From: Deltaproteobacteria bacterium
GTDB taxonomy: Bacteria; Bdellovibrionota; JAJCYS01
NCBI GenBank assembly: GCA_029262815.1
Contig: JAJCYS010000010.1
Location: 1-49,424, forward strand
DNA: 49,424 nt
Direction of reading: 5' to 3'
The notes below the pieces were generated by a model. That model was not told where the DNA came from. It saw nothing but the letters and a program-made list of their open reading frames with translations, and ran no database searches. Positions 42,997-49,424 of this stretch are shown here, piece by piece (the first letter of the stretch is position 1; the number at the start of each line of letters is the position of its first letter). Made by a program: the position numbers and the translations under genes.

Positions 42997-43905
42997 TTAA
43001 AGAAGAATGGATTCGATGACAGCTCTTGTTTCTTCTGAAGGTTTTGAATCACTCACATCAGGAGGACTGAATACATTTATGTCAAGTGCCTGGCCCAATC
43101 TGATGGCTCCAATCACGTCTAGGGAGTATGAAAAGGGAGTTTCATGATCATTATTTTTGAATTGCCATTCAGGCGTGTGAGTGAGATAGGAAAACATCCC
43201 AGGGGGTGATAATCCTTTATCCCATCCTTGAGAGCGCAAAGTATCCATTATCTTCTGGGCTATGATTTCGTATGAAAGTTTTTGTTTTTTGAAAAATCCT
43301 AAATTTGAACGGTTATGTAATGCAATCAGATCTTTTAATGAAAAAGGCTGGATACTATTCTTTTTATCAATTTTTTGAAAATATTCAGGATTTCCATATT
43401 TATTTAGTTCCTGTGAAGAAAGAGCCTTTTTTTCCAAGATTTGAGCAACGCTCGTGATGATTTCTCCGTATGTCGTAGGAATGATGACCACCCACCAACT
43501 GGCAAAGTGTTCTAAGTCTTTTCGTGCACTTTCTACGATTATTTCAACCTTTTCTTGATCGAGGTCAAGAGCCTTGCAAAGCCCTGGTAAGGATATAACC
43601 ATATTGTAATGACTCGCGGGAAGTGCCCTTCCCATTTCAATCTTTATTAAATCAGTTAAAGCAAAATAGGAATTATTGTGAATACCATAGCCGTTTTTTT
43701 TAATCACAGAAAATCTTGAGAGGCCTTTTAATTTTCGAGCAGCTGTAAAGAACTCTCCTAATAATGTCATTTTTTGATGAATTGTTAGCTTTTTATGGGT
43801 TTCAGTGAGGTGAGTCAAACGAGACTCAACTGGGCATGATGCGTTGCTTATCGATAAAGTCGCATAGGAGAGGAAGCCAATTATTAGAGAGAGTGAACTA
43901 TTCAT
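42997..43905 (-). CDS. Secreted hypothetical protein, about 302 aa
   Basis: No family recognised. ATG at 43905 gives a signal peptide (MNSSLSLIIGFLSYATLSIS, cleavage near NAS); a TTG start 24 bases further out would add eight residues. Mostly helical by composition, with two stretches of similar flavour (about 65-130 and 215-285), each with an IxxGxAL-type segment (IEMGRALPAS, IRLGQALDIN). A hydrophobic helix near 140-155 (WWVVIIPTTYG). Leftward, ahead of two smaller leftward genes on the same strand. Confidence 0.65.
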   Translation of the reverse strand: MNSSLSLIIGFLSYATLSISNASCPVESRLTHLTETHKKLTIHQKMTLLGEFFTAARKLKGLSRFSVIKKNGYGIHNNSYFALTDLIKIEMGRALPASHYNMVISLPGLCKALDLDQEKVEIIVESARKDLEHFASWWVVIIPTTYGEIITSVAQILEKKALSSQELNKYGNPEYFQKIDKKNSIQPFSLKDLIALHNRSNLGFFKKQKLSYEIIAQKIMDTLRSQGWDKGLSPPGMFSYLTHTPEWQFKNNDHETPFSYSLDVIGAIRLGQALDINVFSPPDVSDSKPSEETRAVIESILL

Positions 43906-43992
43906 TACTAACTCGGAAAAGTATATCAAAAAAATAAAAAGGACGTCTATTCTATTTGATTAATTAGGGTTAGAAATAAATATAGTTCTTAT

Positions 43993-44550
43993 TTAGCGCA
44001 AATGGAATTTATAGGCATTGTGTCGGGGAATCAATACGTCCAGTTCCCATTCAATTTTTACAAGTGCGCCTATGACTTTCAACCTTGTAAACAAGTCTAC
44101 CCAAGGCTCTCCTACTTCATCTAGAATGAGGGATTCCTGAAAATATTCTTCAGATTTTTGCAACGATTGAATTGCAGCATCTCCTACGATTCGGATGTCA
44201 TTTTTGATCATTGATAGGTGGGGTAATTTTTTAAATTGAGCCTCTTTTAAAAAAAATTGCAATGCCTTATAAGAATCGGTCAATCCAAATCCAACATTGA
44301 GATAAGCGTCTCCGTACATATGAAGAAATAAATTTATTTTTTTCAATTCCTCAGAATTTTTAGTAACCCGATCAAATAGATGTTTTCGTACTGGGTATTC
44401 TAAATATCGACCCAAAACAGCAATTGCTTCGTTAATGGATTGTTGTTCGCTCTCAAGTAACCATTCTTCTGCACAAACAACTGGCGATGTCATGAAACAC
44501 CAAAGAAGAATAAAATTCCTCTGTTTTAAAATTGACTTGGGTTTGGTCAT
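43993..44550 (-). CDS. Secreted helical protein, paralogue of next gene, 185 aa
   Basis: No family recognised. Signal peptide 1-27 (cleavage near CAE). The remainder is predicted all-helical. It shares with the neighbour at 44561 the order alkyl-rich helix - SMIKNDIRIVGDAAIQSLQ - EEYFQESL - WELDVLIPRHNAY; the GDAAIQ core and the R-H-x-A end are the clearest matches. The two genes are 10 bases apart and must be cotranscribed. Confidence 0.7.
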   Translation of the reverse strand: MTKPKSILKQRNFILLWCFMTSPVVCAEEWLLESEQQSINEAIAVLGRYLEYPVRKHLFDRVTKNSEELKKINLFLHMYGDAYLNVGFGLTDSYKALQFFLKEAQFKKLPHLSMIKNDIRIVGDAAIQSLQKSEEYFQESLILDEVGEPWVDLFTRLKVIGALVKIEWELDVLIPRHNAYKFHLR

Positions 44551-44560
44551 GATCCACCCA

Positions 44561-45076
44561 TCATAATTCAGCCTGAGTTTGAGCTAGAAAGGCACGATGT
44601 TGAACCACAAAGACATCTAAGTTTTCGTTAATCTGTCGAATCATTTTTTGCTTATAAATTGTCTTTTTACCTCCACCTTCTCTAATATTAAGAGACTTTT
44701 CCTGTAACGACAGAGCATGCATCATCATTTGAATCGCTGCGTCTCCGGTCATTTTTACGTCTTGCACATACCCAGTCATGCTCACAGGGTCCTGACGAAC
44801 GATTTCATAATGGTAATGTAGGGCTTGTGTTGCCCTCATGAATGCTAGCCCAATCATAAAAAAGCTTTGAGCTCGAGCATGAAGCACTTTTTCATCTCGC
44901 TTATCATAACTTGCCTTTAGGGTTTTATTAATCGTGGGTCTCAGGGGTTCAGGTGTGTGCCTCTGAACGGCATCATATCCTTGTTTGAACTGGGTACTTA
45001 TAGATATCGCAAACCCAGAGAATGAATAAAAGCCCACCATAAAAACACATAAAAATAATTTAAAACAACTCATCAT
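44561..45076 (-). CDS. Secreted helical protein, paralogue of preceding minus-strand neighbour, 171 aa
   Basis: No family recognised. Two ATG codons in tandem at the start; signal peptide cleavage near FAIS. All-helical composition; GYVQDVKMTGDAAIQMM and NLDVFVVQHRAF match the paralogue at 43993. First gene of the leftward pair. Confidence 0.7.
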   Translation of the reverse strand: MMSCFKLFLCVFMVGFYSFSGFAISISTQFKQGYDAVQRHTPEPLRPTINKTLKASYDKRDEKVLHARAQSFFMIGLAFMRATQALHYHYEIVRQDPVSMTGYVQDVKMTGDAAIQMMMHALSLQEKSLNIREGGGKKTIYKQKMIRQINENLDVFVVQHRAFLAQTQAEL

Positions 45077-45250
45077 AGGGCTCTATCGGGCTTCACATGA
45101 TATTTATTAATAGTTTATTTAATTCTCATATTTTAGAAGAAACTACTACTCCAACGTACGATGCCACTTCGATTCAGCTCACCTATCACCAATAGATTTG
45201 CAATATACTCAAATGTAGCTTCAAGGAACTCTGAACTTAATCGATTCTAG

Positions 45251-45286
45251 AAGTGCCAAAAGGTGCCCTCGACCCTAAGTGCGCCT
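45251..45286. repeat. IS21-end-like repeat, single copy
   Basis: AAGTGCCAAAAGGTGCCCTC followed by GACCCTAAGTGCGCC aligns with the unit at 42734 (AAGTGCCAAAAGGT-GCC..ACC..AAGTG). A shorter match (AAGTGCGCCTGAG) lies at 41613. Probably related relic. Confidence 0.45.
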
Positions 45287-45421
45287 AGTTTTGCAAAAAT
45301 AAACAAGTGAGGCATCACACGACTATCTATGCATGTGATGAAAAGTGCTTCAGGCGTTTGACCTAAAGCCAAATTTCGGAATTAGTCGAGTTGATTTTTT
45401 CAAGAACTTGGCTCCATTTTT

Positions 45422-45498
45422 GTCAATACTGTGCCATTCACTATCACAAGCTCTTCCAGGATGCCGAGATTGTGATAGTGAATGATAATGAAATTGAC
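45422..45498. promoter_or_regulatory. Nested inverted repeat upstream of pentein-like gene
   Basis: CATTCACTATCACAA (45435-45449) and TTGTGATAGTGAATG (45470-45484) are exact 15-bp arms around 20 bases; further out GTCAAT (45422-45427) and ATTGAC (45493-45498) also pair. It ends 42 bases before the ATG at 45541. It could be an operator pair, an mRNA leader fold or a mobile-element relic. Confidence 0.6.
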
Positions 45499-45540
45499 TT
45501 CTCCCGCTAAACCAATTAAAGTTCCCGTACGGAGGATTCC

Positions 45541-47220
45541 ATGGGAACAATTAGGCTTTTTTGCGGATTAATCGTTTCTTGGATGTTTGCGCCCACTCTT
45601 TGCCTTAGTCTTTCACCGGAGTTTGTCTTAGATGATTTACATGGAGCGATTGAGCACTCAGTGGTTTTAGTTGCACCTAAGGAGACAACTTACTCTAAGC
45701 TTGCATTTGATACCTCTAAATCGCTTACATCTCTATTAACTTATTTAAATGGAAAAACAACCGTTATATTTGCGACGAATAAAGTTAAGAAGGAGTACAG
45801 AAAAGCAAGAGGGTTTCATATGTGGTATCGAAATAATGATGCCTATCGACCTTATGAAGAGGCGATTCAGAATGCCGTAAAAAGAAGTGGGGGGAAAGTT
45901 GTTGTTTTGAAGTTCAAACAAAACATAGAAGAGTTCAACCATTTTTCGCGAGATATATTACTTCCCATCGTGACAGAAAAGAAAATCAAACTTGATTTAC
46001 CAAGTCCCAGCTTAAAACCATTTGGCCACTTTATAAAAAAATTGTTACTCGAAAAGTATTCTAGTACATTTGTTCAAAATTTAAAAAAGAGTAAATTACC
46101 AATCCCTGAAACTCTTATAAAAATTGTTGAATCAAAAAAACTCATGCCATACAAAGGCTCATTTGGAACAATCATCTCAGCTCAAAGTTTCGATAATTGG
46201 ATTTTTGTAACCTTTGACACCATGGGTACAAAGCTGTTTTTACCATATAACGCTTATTCAGAAAAAAAACCAAGATTTGAATTTAAGCCAGGAGATGTAA
46301 TCTCAAATGGGGAAGTTGTAATTTTTGGCCCTGAGACAATTAAACGCAATACTCACCTCACCAAAAACCAAATTTCGATGCACTTGAAGTTTAAATATGG
46401 CGCTAAATACGCCTATGGATTTAGCTACCCACTATCGGATATGTTTGGCGTGTTTCATACTGACCAAGTAATCGCCTTTTTAGGTGATGGAAAAAAAATT
46501 GCAGTTTCACAGTTATCTCACTTCGATCCTTTAGTTCCCCATGGACATCAACTAGAGAACACATTAAATCAAATTGCTGAAGACTTTAAGACAAAGCATG
46601 GATTTGAAGTCGTAGAACGTATTCCATTGACACCTCGCGATGTACTTTTTGGATCTTACACCAATGTACTGATGGAAAATCTAAATGGCCAAAAAAGAGT
46701 ATACATACCAAGTTATGGCGATACAAAAACCTTAAATAAAGCTGTTTCTTTATATAAACAGTATGGTTTTAAGCCGAAAGTATTACCACACTTCTCTCGA
46801 TTTTTAGATGGCTCTCTTCGGTGTCAGGTGCAAGTACTTAAACGAACACCTCAAACTCATCCTATTCTTAAAAGAACTTCTACTTATAAGGCAGCTTACA
46901 AAATAACACAGAGTGGTGAATCATTTGACATGATCTATGCACAACCGATAATTAGTGTGAAAGATGAATCAATGTATTACTTTGATCCAGCGGCTTTTTG
47001 GGCAGCGATGCAGATTATTGAAGCACTACCCATTGGTGCTGCCGCTTCTTTTAAATTGCCGACTCCAGCACTTAGTGGATTTGTTATTTCTGATTATTTG
47101 ATTGAACGTACAAAGCAAGGATGGTACAAGGTGGATCCTGAAACCCATGAACCTCACAAGTTTTATGAGAAAATCGATCAAATAAAAACCAGGTTGTTTT
47201 ATTTGCATCACATTAACTAG
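45541..47220 (+). CDS. Secreted pentein-fold (guanidino-modifying enzyme-like) protein, 559 aa
   Basis: Signal peptide 1-22 (cleavage near CLS). The second half carries the ordered catalytic landmarks of the guanidino-modifying/agmatine deiminase superfamily: an acidic KPGD segment (249-252) in place of the usual EGGD, followed by IKRNT; His306 in FHTDQVIAFLGDGKKIAV (usual HxDxxxxF); and Cys428 in GSLRCQVQV after SYTNVL and VYIPSYGDTK. The His-to-Cys spacing of 122 is near the 128 of arginine deiminase. Residues 25-230 are an unmatched N-terminal region that may hold the first pentein blade(s). ATG 45541 has GGAGGA at 45531-45536. Substrate unknown: deiminase, dihydrolase or transferase all remain possible. 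Confidence 0.6.
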   Translation: MGTIRLFCGLIVSWMFAPTLCLSLSPEFVLDDLHGAIEHSVVLVAPKETTYSKLAFDTSKSLTSLLTYLNGKTTVIFATNKVKKEYRKARGFHMWYRNNDAYRPYEEAIQNAVKRSGGKVVVLKFKQNIEEFNHFSRDILLPIVTEKKIKLDLPSPSLKPFGHFIKKLLLEKYSSTFVQNLKKSKLPIPETLIKIVESKKLMPYKGSFGTIISAQSFDNWIFVTFDTMGTKLFLPYNAYSEKKPRFEFKPGDVISNGEVVIFGPETIKRNTHLTKNQISMHLKFKYGAKYAYGFSYPLSDMFGVFHTDQVIAFLGDGKKIAVSQLSHFDPLVPHGHQLENTLNQIAEDFKTKHGFEVVERIPLTPRDVLFGSYTNVLMENLNGQKRVYIPSYGDTKTLNKAVSLYKQYGFKPKVLPHFSRFLDGSLRCQVQVLKRTPQTHPILKRTSTYKAAYKITQSGESFDMIYAQPIISVKDESMYYFDPAAFWAAMQIIEALPIGAAASFKLPTPALSGFVISDYLIERTKQGWYKVDPETHEPHKFYEKIDQIKTRLFYLHHIN

Positions 47221-47275
47221 CACGAAAGACCTTAGGCTTACTTTTGGTGGGACACTGGATCCCAGATAAATGGCT

Positions 47276-47416
47276 TCACTTCTCTTTGAGCTCCTCTTCA
47301 GGGAAATGATCTCCATTCGGGTTTTCCCCAGAGTGGGCTAGGATGAATTTAATCTTTGAACTAGATTCCTCAGGTTCCAAGAACTCTAATTTCTTTGCAA
47401 TAAGCTTAGTTTTCAT
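47276..47416 (-). pseudogene. Short phage-protein-like fragment, 46 aa
   Basis: A 46-residue frame from ATG 47416 to TGA. KFILAHSGENPNGDHFP followed by EEEL resembles the N-terminal part of phage head-maturation proteases or scaffold-like proteins (pattern LxHSGxNxNGDxFPxxEL). The full proteins are several hundred residues; the frame stops just after the motif. Same strand as the phage head fragment at 48374. Probably prophage debris. The rest of 47221-47554 shows nothing else. Confidence 0.45.
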
Positions 47417-47554
47417 AACCAACATCCAAGTTGATTAAATTGGTCATAATAGTCTGAAATCATTATTTAATTTTCCTTGTTATTTGAAACTGTAGAGGCC
47501 TTAATGTTTTTGGCTAAATTACCGATACCACTGTGGGGAACAAAGGAGTCTATC

Positions 47555-48043
47555 GTGAGTCTAAAATGGGGATGTAAATTAGGGGTACTGTTGTTGTTAG
47601 GCGTTGGATATATTGGACATGTTGGCGTTCCAGAGGCTCAAGCTCAGCGTTTCCAAGGAGCCTTGCATTATGACAAAATGTCTTGGAATACGTCAGGCGG
47701 GGGAAACATTGTATTCTCAATAATCCCAATTCCCTCTCGGAGCGATGAACCCCATAGCTTTCACATTACAGTTGAAGAACACCGGTATAACAAACTTCAA
47801 GGAATATCATTTCCTTTAACTTATCGAGCAGGCGTCCCCTATGTGAGAACCTTTGTGGCTTTTTATTCTGGGCTTCCTGCAAAAGAGCCAAATTCAAAAC
47901 CCAATATTAGTCCGAATATGACAGGTTCCTGGACTAAGGTGTTTATGTATAAGGGCAAAAAGGCATCCCAGCTGACCGACTACAGTGTAAAAAAACTACG
48001 CCCCCTAGTTCAATGGATCGAAAGCCAAATCAGCCACCCCTGA
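47555..48043 (+). CDS. Secreted hypothetical protein, 162 aa
   Basis: No family recognised. GTG 47555 is chosen over TTG 47477 because AAAGGAG (47542-47548) lies 6 bases upstream and the start then precedes a normal signal peptide (KWGCKLGVLLLLGVGY, cleavage near AQA). The mature part is about 130 residues, probably beta-rich, with an NPHSFHITVEEH-like polar strand region and a basic Pro/Ser loop (KEPNSKPNISPN). No cysteines in the mature part. Flanked by phage debris on the other strand. Confidence 0.65.
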   Translation: MSLKWGCKLGVLLLLGVGYIGHVGVPEAQAQRFQGALHYDKMSWNTSGGGNIVFSIIPIPSRSDEPHSFHITVEEHRYNKLQGISFPLTYRAGVPYVRTFVAFYSGLPAKEPNSKPNISPNMTGSWTKVFMYKGKKASQLTDYSVKKLRPLVQWIESQISHP

Positions 48044-48126
48044 AGAATAACAACTCTCGCGGAGCTTTACCCTTTTCTATCTTTACTTTCGATACTGCCT
48101 GAGTAAAAGAACATAAAGGAGGGTGT

Positions 48127-48360
48127 ATGAGCATCCTAGTAAAAATTGGTATGTTGGCAGGATTTCTTCTGTTTTGTTCTGTGTTCCTTTTTCAATCTAA
48201 CGCTTCTCAGAGTAATGACATTGAAACTATATGCGAATCTACATCTAGCCTCGAAAAGCGTGGATGTTGCTCTTGGCATAATGGCGTTTGTGGCTGCTCA
48301 AATGGTCGGGCTTTATGCTGCGATGGGACCCTTTCACCTTCATGCGGCTGTCACCATTAA
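48127..48360 (+). CDS. Small secreted Cys-rich protein with CC...CGC motif, 77 aa
   Basis: AAAGGAGGGTGT precedes ATG 48127, an ideal ribosome site. Signal peptide 1-27 (cleavage near NAS). The C-terminal 35 residues form a compact Cys module: RGCCSWHNGVCGCSNGRA, then LCCDGTLSPSCGC. I recall the CC-xHxGVCGC-x-GR-x-LCCDG-x-SPSCGC pattern from many short bacterial exported proteins; its function is not known to me. The nine-odd cysteines suggest a disulfide knot or metal site. Confidence 0.75.
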   Translation: MSILVKIGMLAGFLLFCSVFLFQSNASQSNDIETICESTSSLEKRGCCSWHNGVCGCSNGRALCCDGTLSPSCGCHH

Positions 48361-48373
48361 CAATTTTTTTAAC

Positions 48374-48703
48374 TTAATTGGCAACAAAACTACAGTGGCA
48401 ATGAGGGTGGAGTGGGGGATGATTTTGACTTATTTCCTTCAACGTCAATTCCCGTCCTGTCATTGCCTTACATGTGTGGCATGGCCTATCCGACACCACC
48501 CAGCGGTATTTATCATGCCCTTGTTGTTTGTAGTACTGAATACGCCCCATGTTGTGGGCTCGAATCATTTCTGTTCGACAAATCACGTGGCATCGTTTTT
48601 GAGTCGACTTGTAAACCGTTCGTCCTGCTTTTTTGAAATCTTCGATAGTGCTTACAAATTTTCCGACTCGTCTTGCTACAACCCGTAAGGGAAAACTTAG
48701 AGG
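48374..48703 (-). pseudogene. C-terminal piece of SPP1 gp7/Mu F-type phage head morphogenesis protein
   Basis: About 110 residues in one frame, open from 48703 with no credible start. Features: LRVVARRVGKFVSTIEDFKKAG region, the family block CRTEMIRAHNMGRIQYY, then W...SDRPCHTCKAM and the zinc-binding-like HPPLHPHCHC end. This is the C-terminal domain of phage Mu F / SPP1 gp7 minor head proteins. The N-terminal two thirds are missing, so it is prophage debris on the minus strand. Confidence 0.75.
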
Positions 48704-48772
48704 TCACATTTTGAGAGGGATTGAAACAGAACTTTTGTCTTTGGTCCCTCGTTAACATTTGGCCGACCATAA

Positions 48773-49069
48773 ACAACCACTAAGCTCTATTTTTTATACC
48801 CCCCTGGTGGGATTTCAAAAGCGGTCTGTCACAAAACAGTGGAAGAAATTTGGTATTTTACAAAAGGGAATGGTGAAGTATGGCGTAAAAAAGAGAGCCA
48901 TAAAACTGTCGATAAGGTACATCCTGGAGTTTCTCTGACCATACCTCTTGGAACACATTTTCAATTTAAAAATACTGGGAAATCCCCTTTAGAATTCATT
49001 ATTATCACAATGCCTCCCTGGCCTGGTGAAAATGAGGCGTTCACTGTAAATAACTACTGGGAAACATAA
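48773..49069 (+). pseudogene. 5'-truncated cupin-domain protein
   Basis: Single cupin: YPPGGISKAVCHKTVEE, then IWYFTKGNGEVWRK, HPGVSLTIPLGTHFQF and TMPPWPGENEAF. The frame opens after a stop at 48770 with no start before the conserved PPGGIS block, so about 20-30 N-terminal residues seem lost, although a GTG at 48839 inside the domain could start a shorter product. The metal-ligand His of the first cupin motif is kept (CHKTVEE). Adjacent to phage debris. Confidence 0.7.
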
Positions 49070-49162
49070 AACAAAATTTATTTCTTTTCTTCGTCATGTC
49101 CATGAAAATTGTCGATAACCTGGTTCTAACAATTAAAGGGAAAAGGCTCGTAGGGCACTTTT

Positions 49163-49191
49163 TGGCAGGCCCATCAGGGATCGAACCTGGA
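49163..49191 (-). other. tRNA 3'-end remnant (possible attachment site)
   Basis: Minus strand reads CCAGGTTCGATCCCTG then ATGGGCCTGCCA: a T-arm with TTCGATC loop, a 3' acceptor strand and CCA. No matching 5' acceptor strand (AGGCCCA) or clear D and anticodon arms are found upstream, so it is not an intact tRNA. Such ~30-bp 3' ends are typical att scars of integrated elements. Confidence 0.5.
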
Positions 49192-49282
49192 ATTGCGGAG
49201 TAGGCGGCGTATTAAAAGGGCCGACCAGGAGGAGAGGCCACAAAAAGCCTAAATTAAGATTCTAAACAGATAATTAGGTGGC

Positions 49283-49309
49283 TGTGAGGTTCCTCAGAAA
49301 AGTAGACAC
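49283..49309. mobile_element. Left terminal sequence of IS3-family element
   Basis: TGTGAGGTTCCTCAGAAAAG followed by TAGACAC starts with TG and ends in the AGTAGACAC common to IS3-group ends; it lies 40 bases before the transposase start. The other end is outside the window. Confidence 0.6.
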
Positions 49310-49349
49310 GAAGAGTTAGATGAAATAAAAACTAACTTGGAGGAGTCAA

Positions 49350-49424
49350 ATGGCAGGAAAATACAGAATACATACAGCAGAGTTCAAGAATCAGGCTGTG
49401 GCAATGGTGATTAAAGAGAAACAG
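49350..49424 (+). CDS. IS3-family transposase OrfA, 3' part outside window
   Basis: The first 25 residues (MAGKYRIHTAEFKNQAVAMV, then IKEKQ) match the start of the HTH_Tnp_1 domain of IS3/IS911 OrfA (xRxFxxEFKxxAVxL). GGAGGAG lies at 49339-49345 before ATG 49350. The rest is beyond the window, so intactness is unknown. Confidence 0.75.
   Translation, partial: MAGKYRIHTAEFKNQAVAMVIKEKQ

Larger units (their letters stand above)
45077..45540. other. 464-base non-coding region with repeats
   Basis: Separates two divergent transcripts. No gene is supported. It holds an IS21-end-like repeat (45251-45286), a CATCACA/TGTGATG inverted repeat (45313-45340) and a large palindrome (45422-45498). GTTCCC (45521-45526) and GGGAAC (45543-45548) bracket the ribosome site GGAGG of the next gene. 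Confidence 0.6.
49070..49349. other. 280-base relic region up to IS3 gene
   Basis: No gene supported. Holds a tRNA 3' end (49163-49191) and the left end of an IS3-type element (from about 49283). TAGGGCACTTTTTGGCA at 49151 also resembles the minus-strand form of the IS21-like repeats. Confidence 0.55.

Noticed and set aside
48146..48688. 180-aa frame on plus strand over the Cys-rich gene and phage fragment
   Set aside because: Overlaps the small secreted gene in another frame and lies opposite the phage gp7-like piece; its composition is that of an antisense frame.
49163..49245. Complete tRNA (a CTTTTAA stretch suggested tRNA-Lys)
   Set aside because: No pairing 5' acceptor strand, the anticodon stem does not close next to the loop and the variable region is too long; only the 3' end is tRNA-like.

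Overview
The window looks like chromosomal DNA of a Gram-negative bacterium with moderate-to-low GC, most plausibly a deltaproteobacterial-type lineage (Bdellovibrionota or Myxococcota-like). This is inferred from three things: the gene order lysS-lolC-lolD-bamA-skp-lpxD-fabZ-lpxB-lpxK, a mevalonate (not MEP) isoprenoid pathway, and a bactofilin. The assignment is an inference, not a taxonomic test.

Left part (1-18.2 kb). A glycerol-3-phosphate dehydrogenase (cut by the window edge) and a small secreted protein are followed by a tandem pair of paralogous lipoproteins with a transglutaminase/SirB1-like core. A tightly packed, often overlapping rightward operon for outer-membrane building follows: lysyl-tRNA synthetase, lipoprotein export (LolC/E, LolD), BamA, a Skp-like chaperone, lipid A genes (LpxD, FabZ, LpxB, LpxK, an LpxL-like acyltransferase) and apolipoprotein N-acyltransferase. 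lpxA is not in the array, and LpxB seems to start at a CTG codon.

Middle (18.2-25.1 kb). csrA is followed by the lower mevalonate pathway in one overlapping operon: type 2 IPP isomerase with an unexplained ~90-residue N-terminal extension, a phosphomevalonate-kinase-like protein, diphosphomevalonate decarboxylase, mevalonate kinase and a polyprenyl diphosphate synthase. These five turn mevalonate into prenyl diphosphates; HMG-CoA synthase and reductase must be elsewhere. An AAA/DUF4143 ATPase follows, whose start codon lies in a perfect 21-bp inverted repeat.

Right-middle (25.1-35.2 kb). A leftward RND efflux operon (membrane fusion protein, RND pump, TolC-like protein), a leftward orphan secreted/membrane protein and an aldehyde dehydrogenase stand divergent from a rightward trio: a one-TM protein, a bactofilin and a DUF554 membrane protein.

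Accessory part (35.2-49.4 kb). This is a run of mostly unrecognised exported proteins. It includes a 700-residue lipoprotein with Ere/ChaN-like catalytic motifs next to a paralogue that lacks them, a membrane protein with HEIQH, a pair of small secreted paralogues, and a 559-residue secreted protein with the Asp/His/Cys layout of pentein-fold guanidino-modifying enzymes. Between them lie relics: IS21-like end repeats, the C-terminal end of an alpha/beta hydrolase, two phage structural-gene pieces, a 5'-truncated cupin, a tRNA 3' end and the start of an IS3-family element that runs off the window. This is the most variable and least explained part, and the best place to look for new biology.
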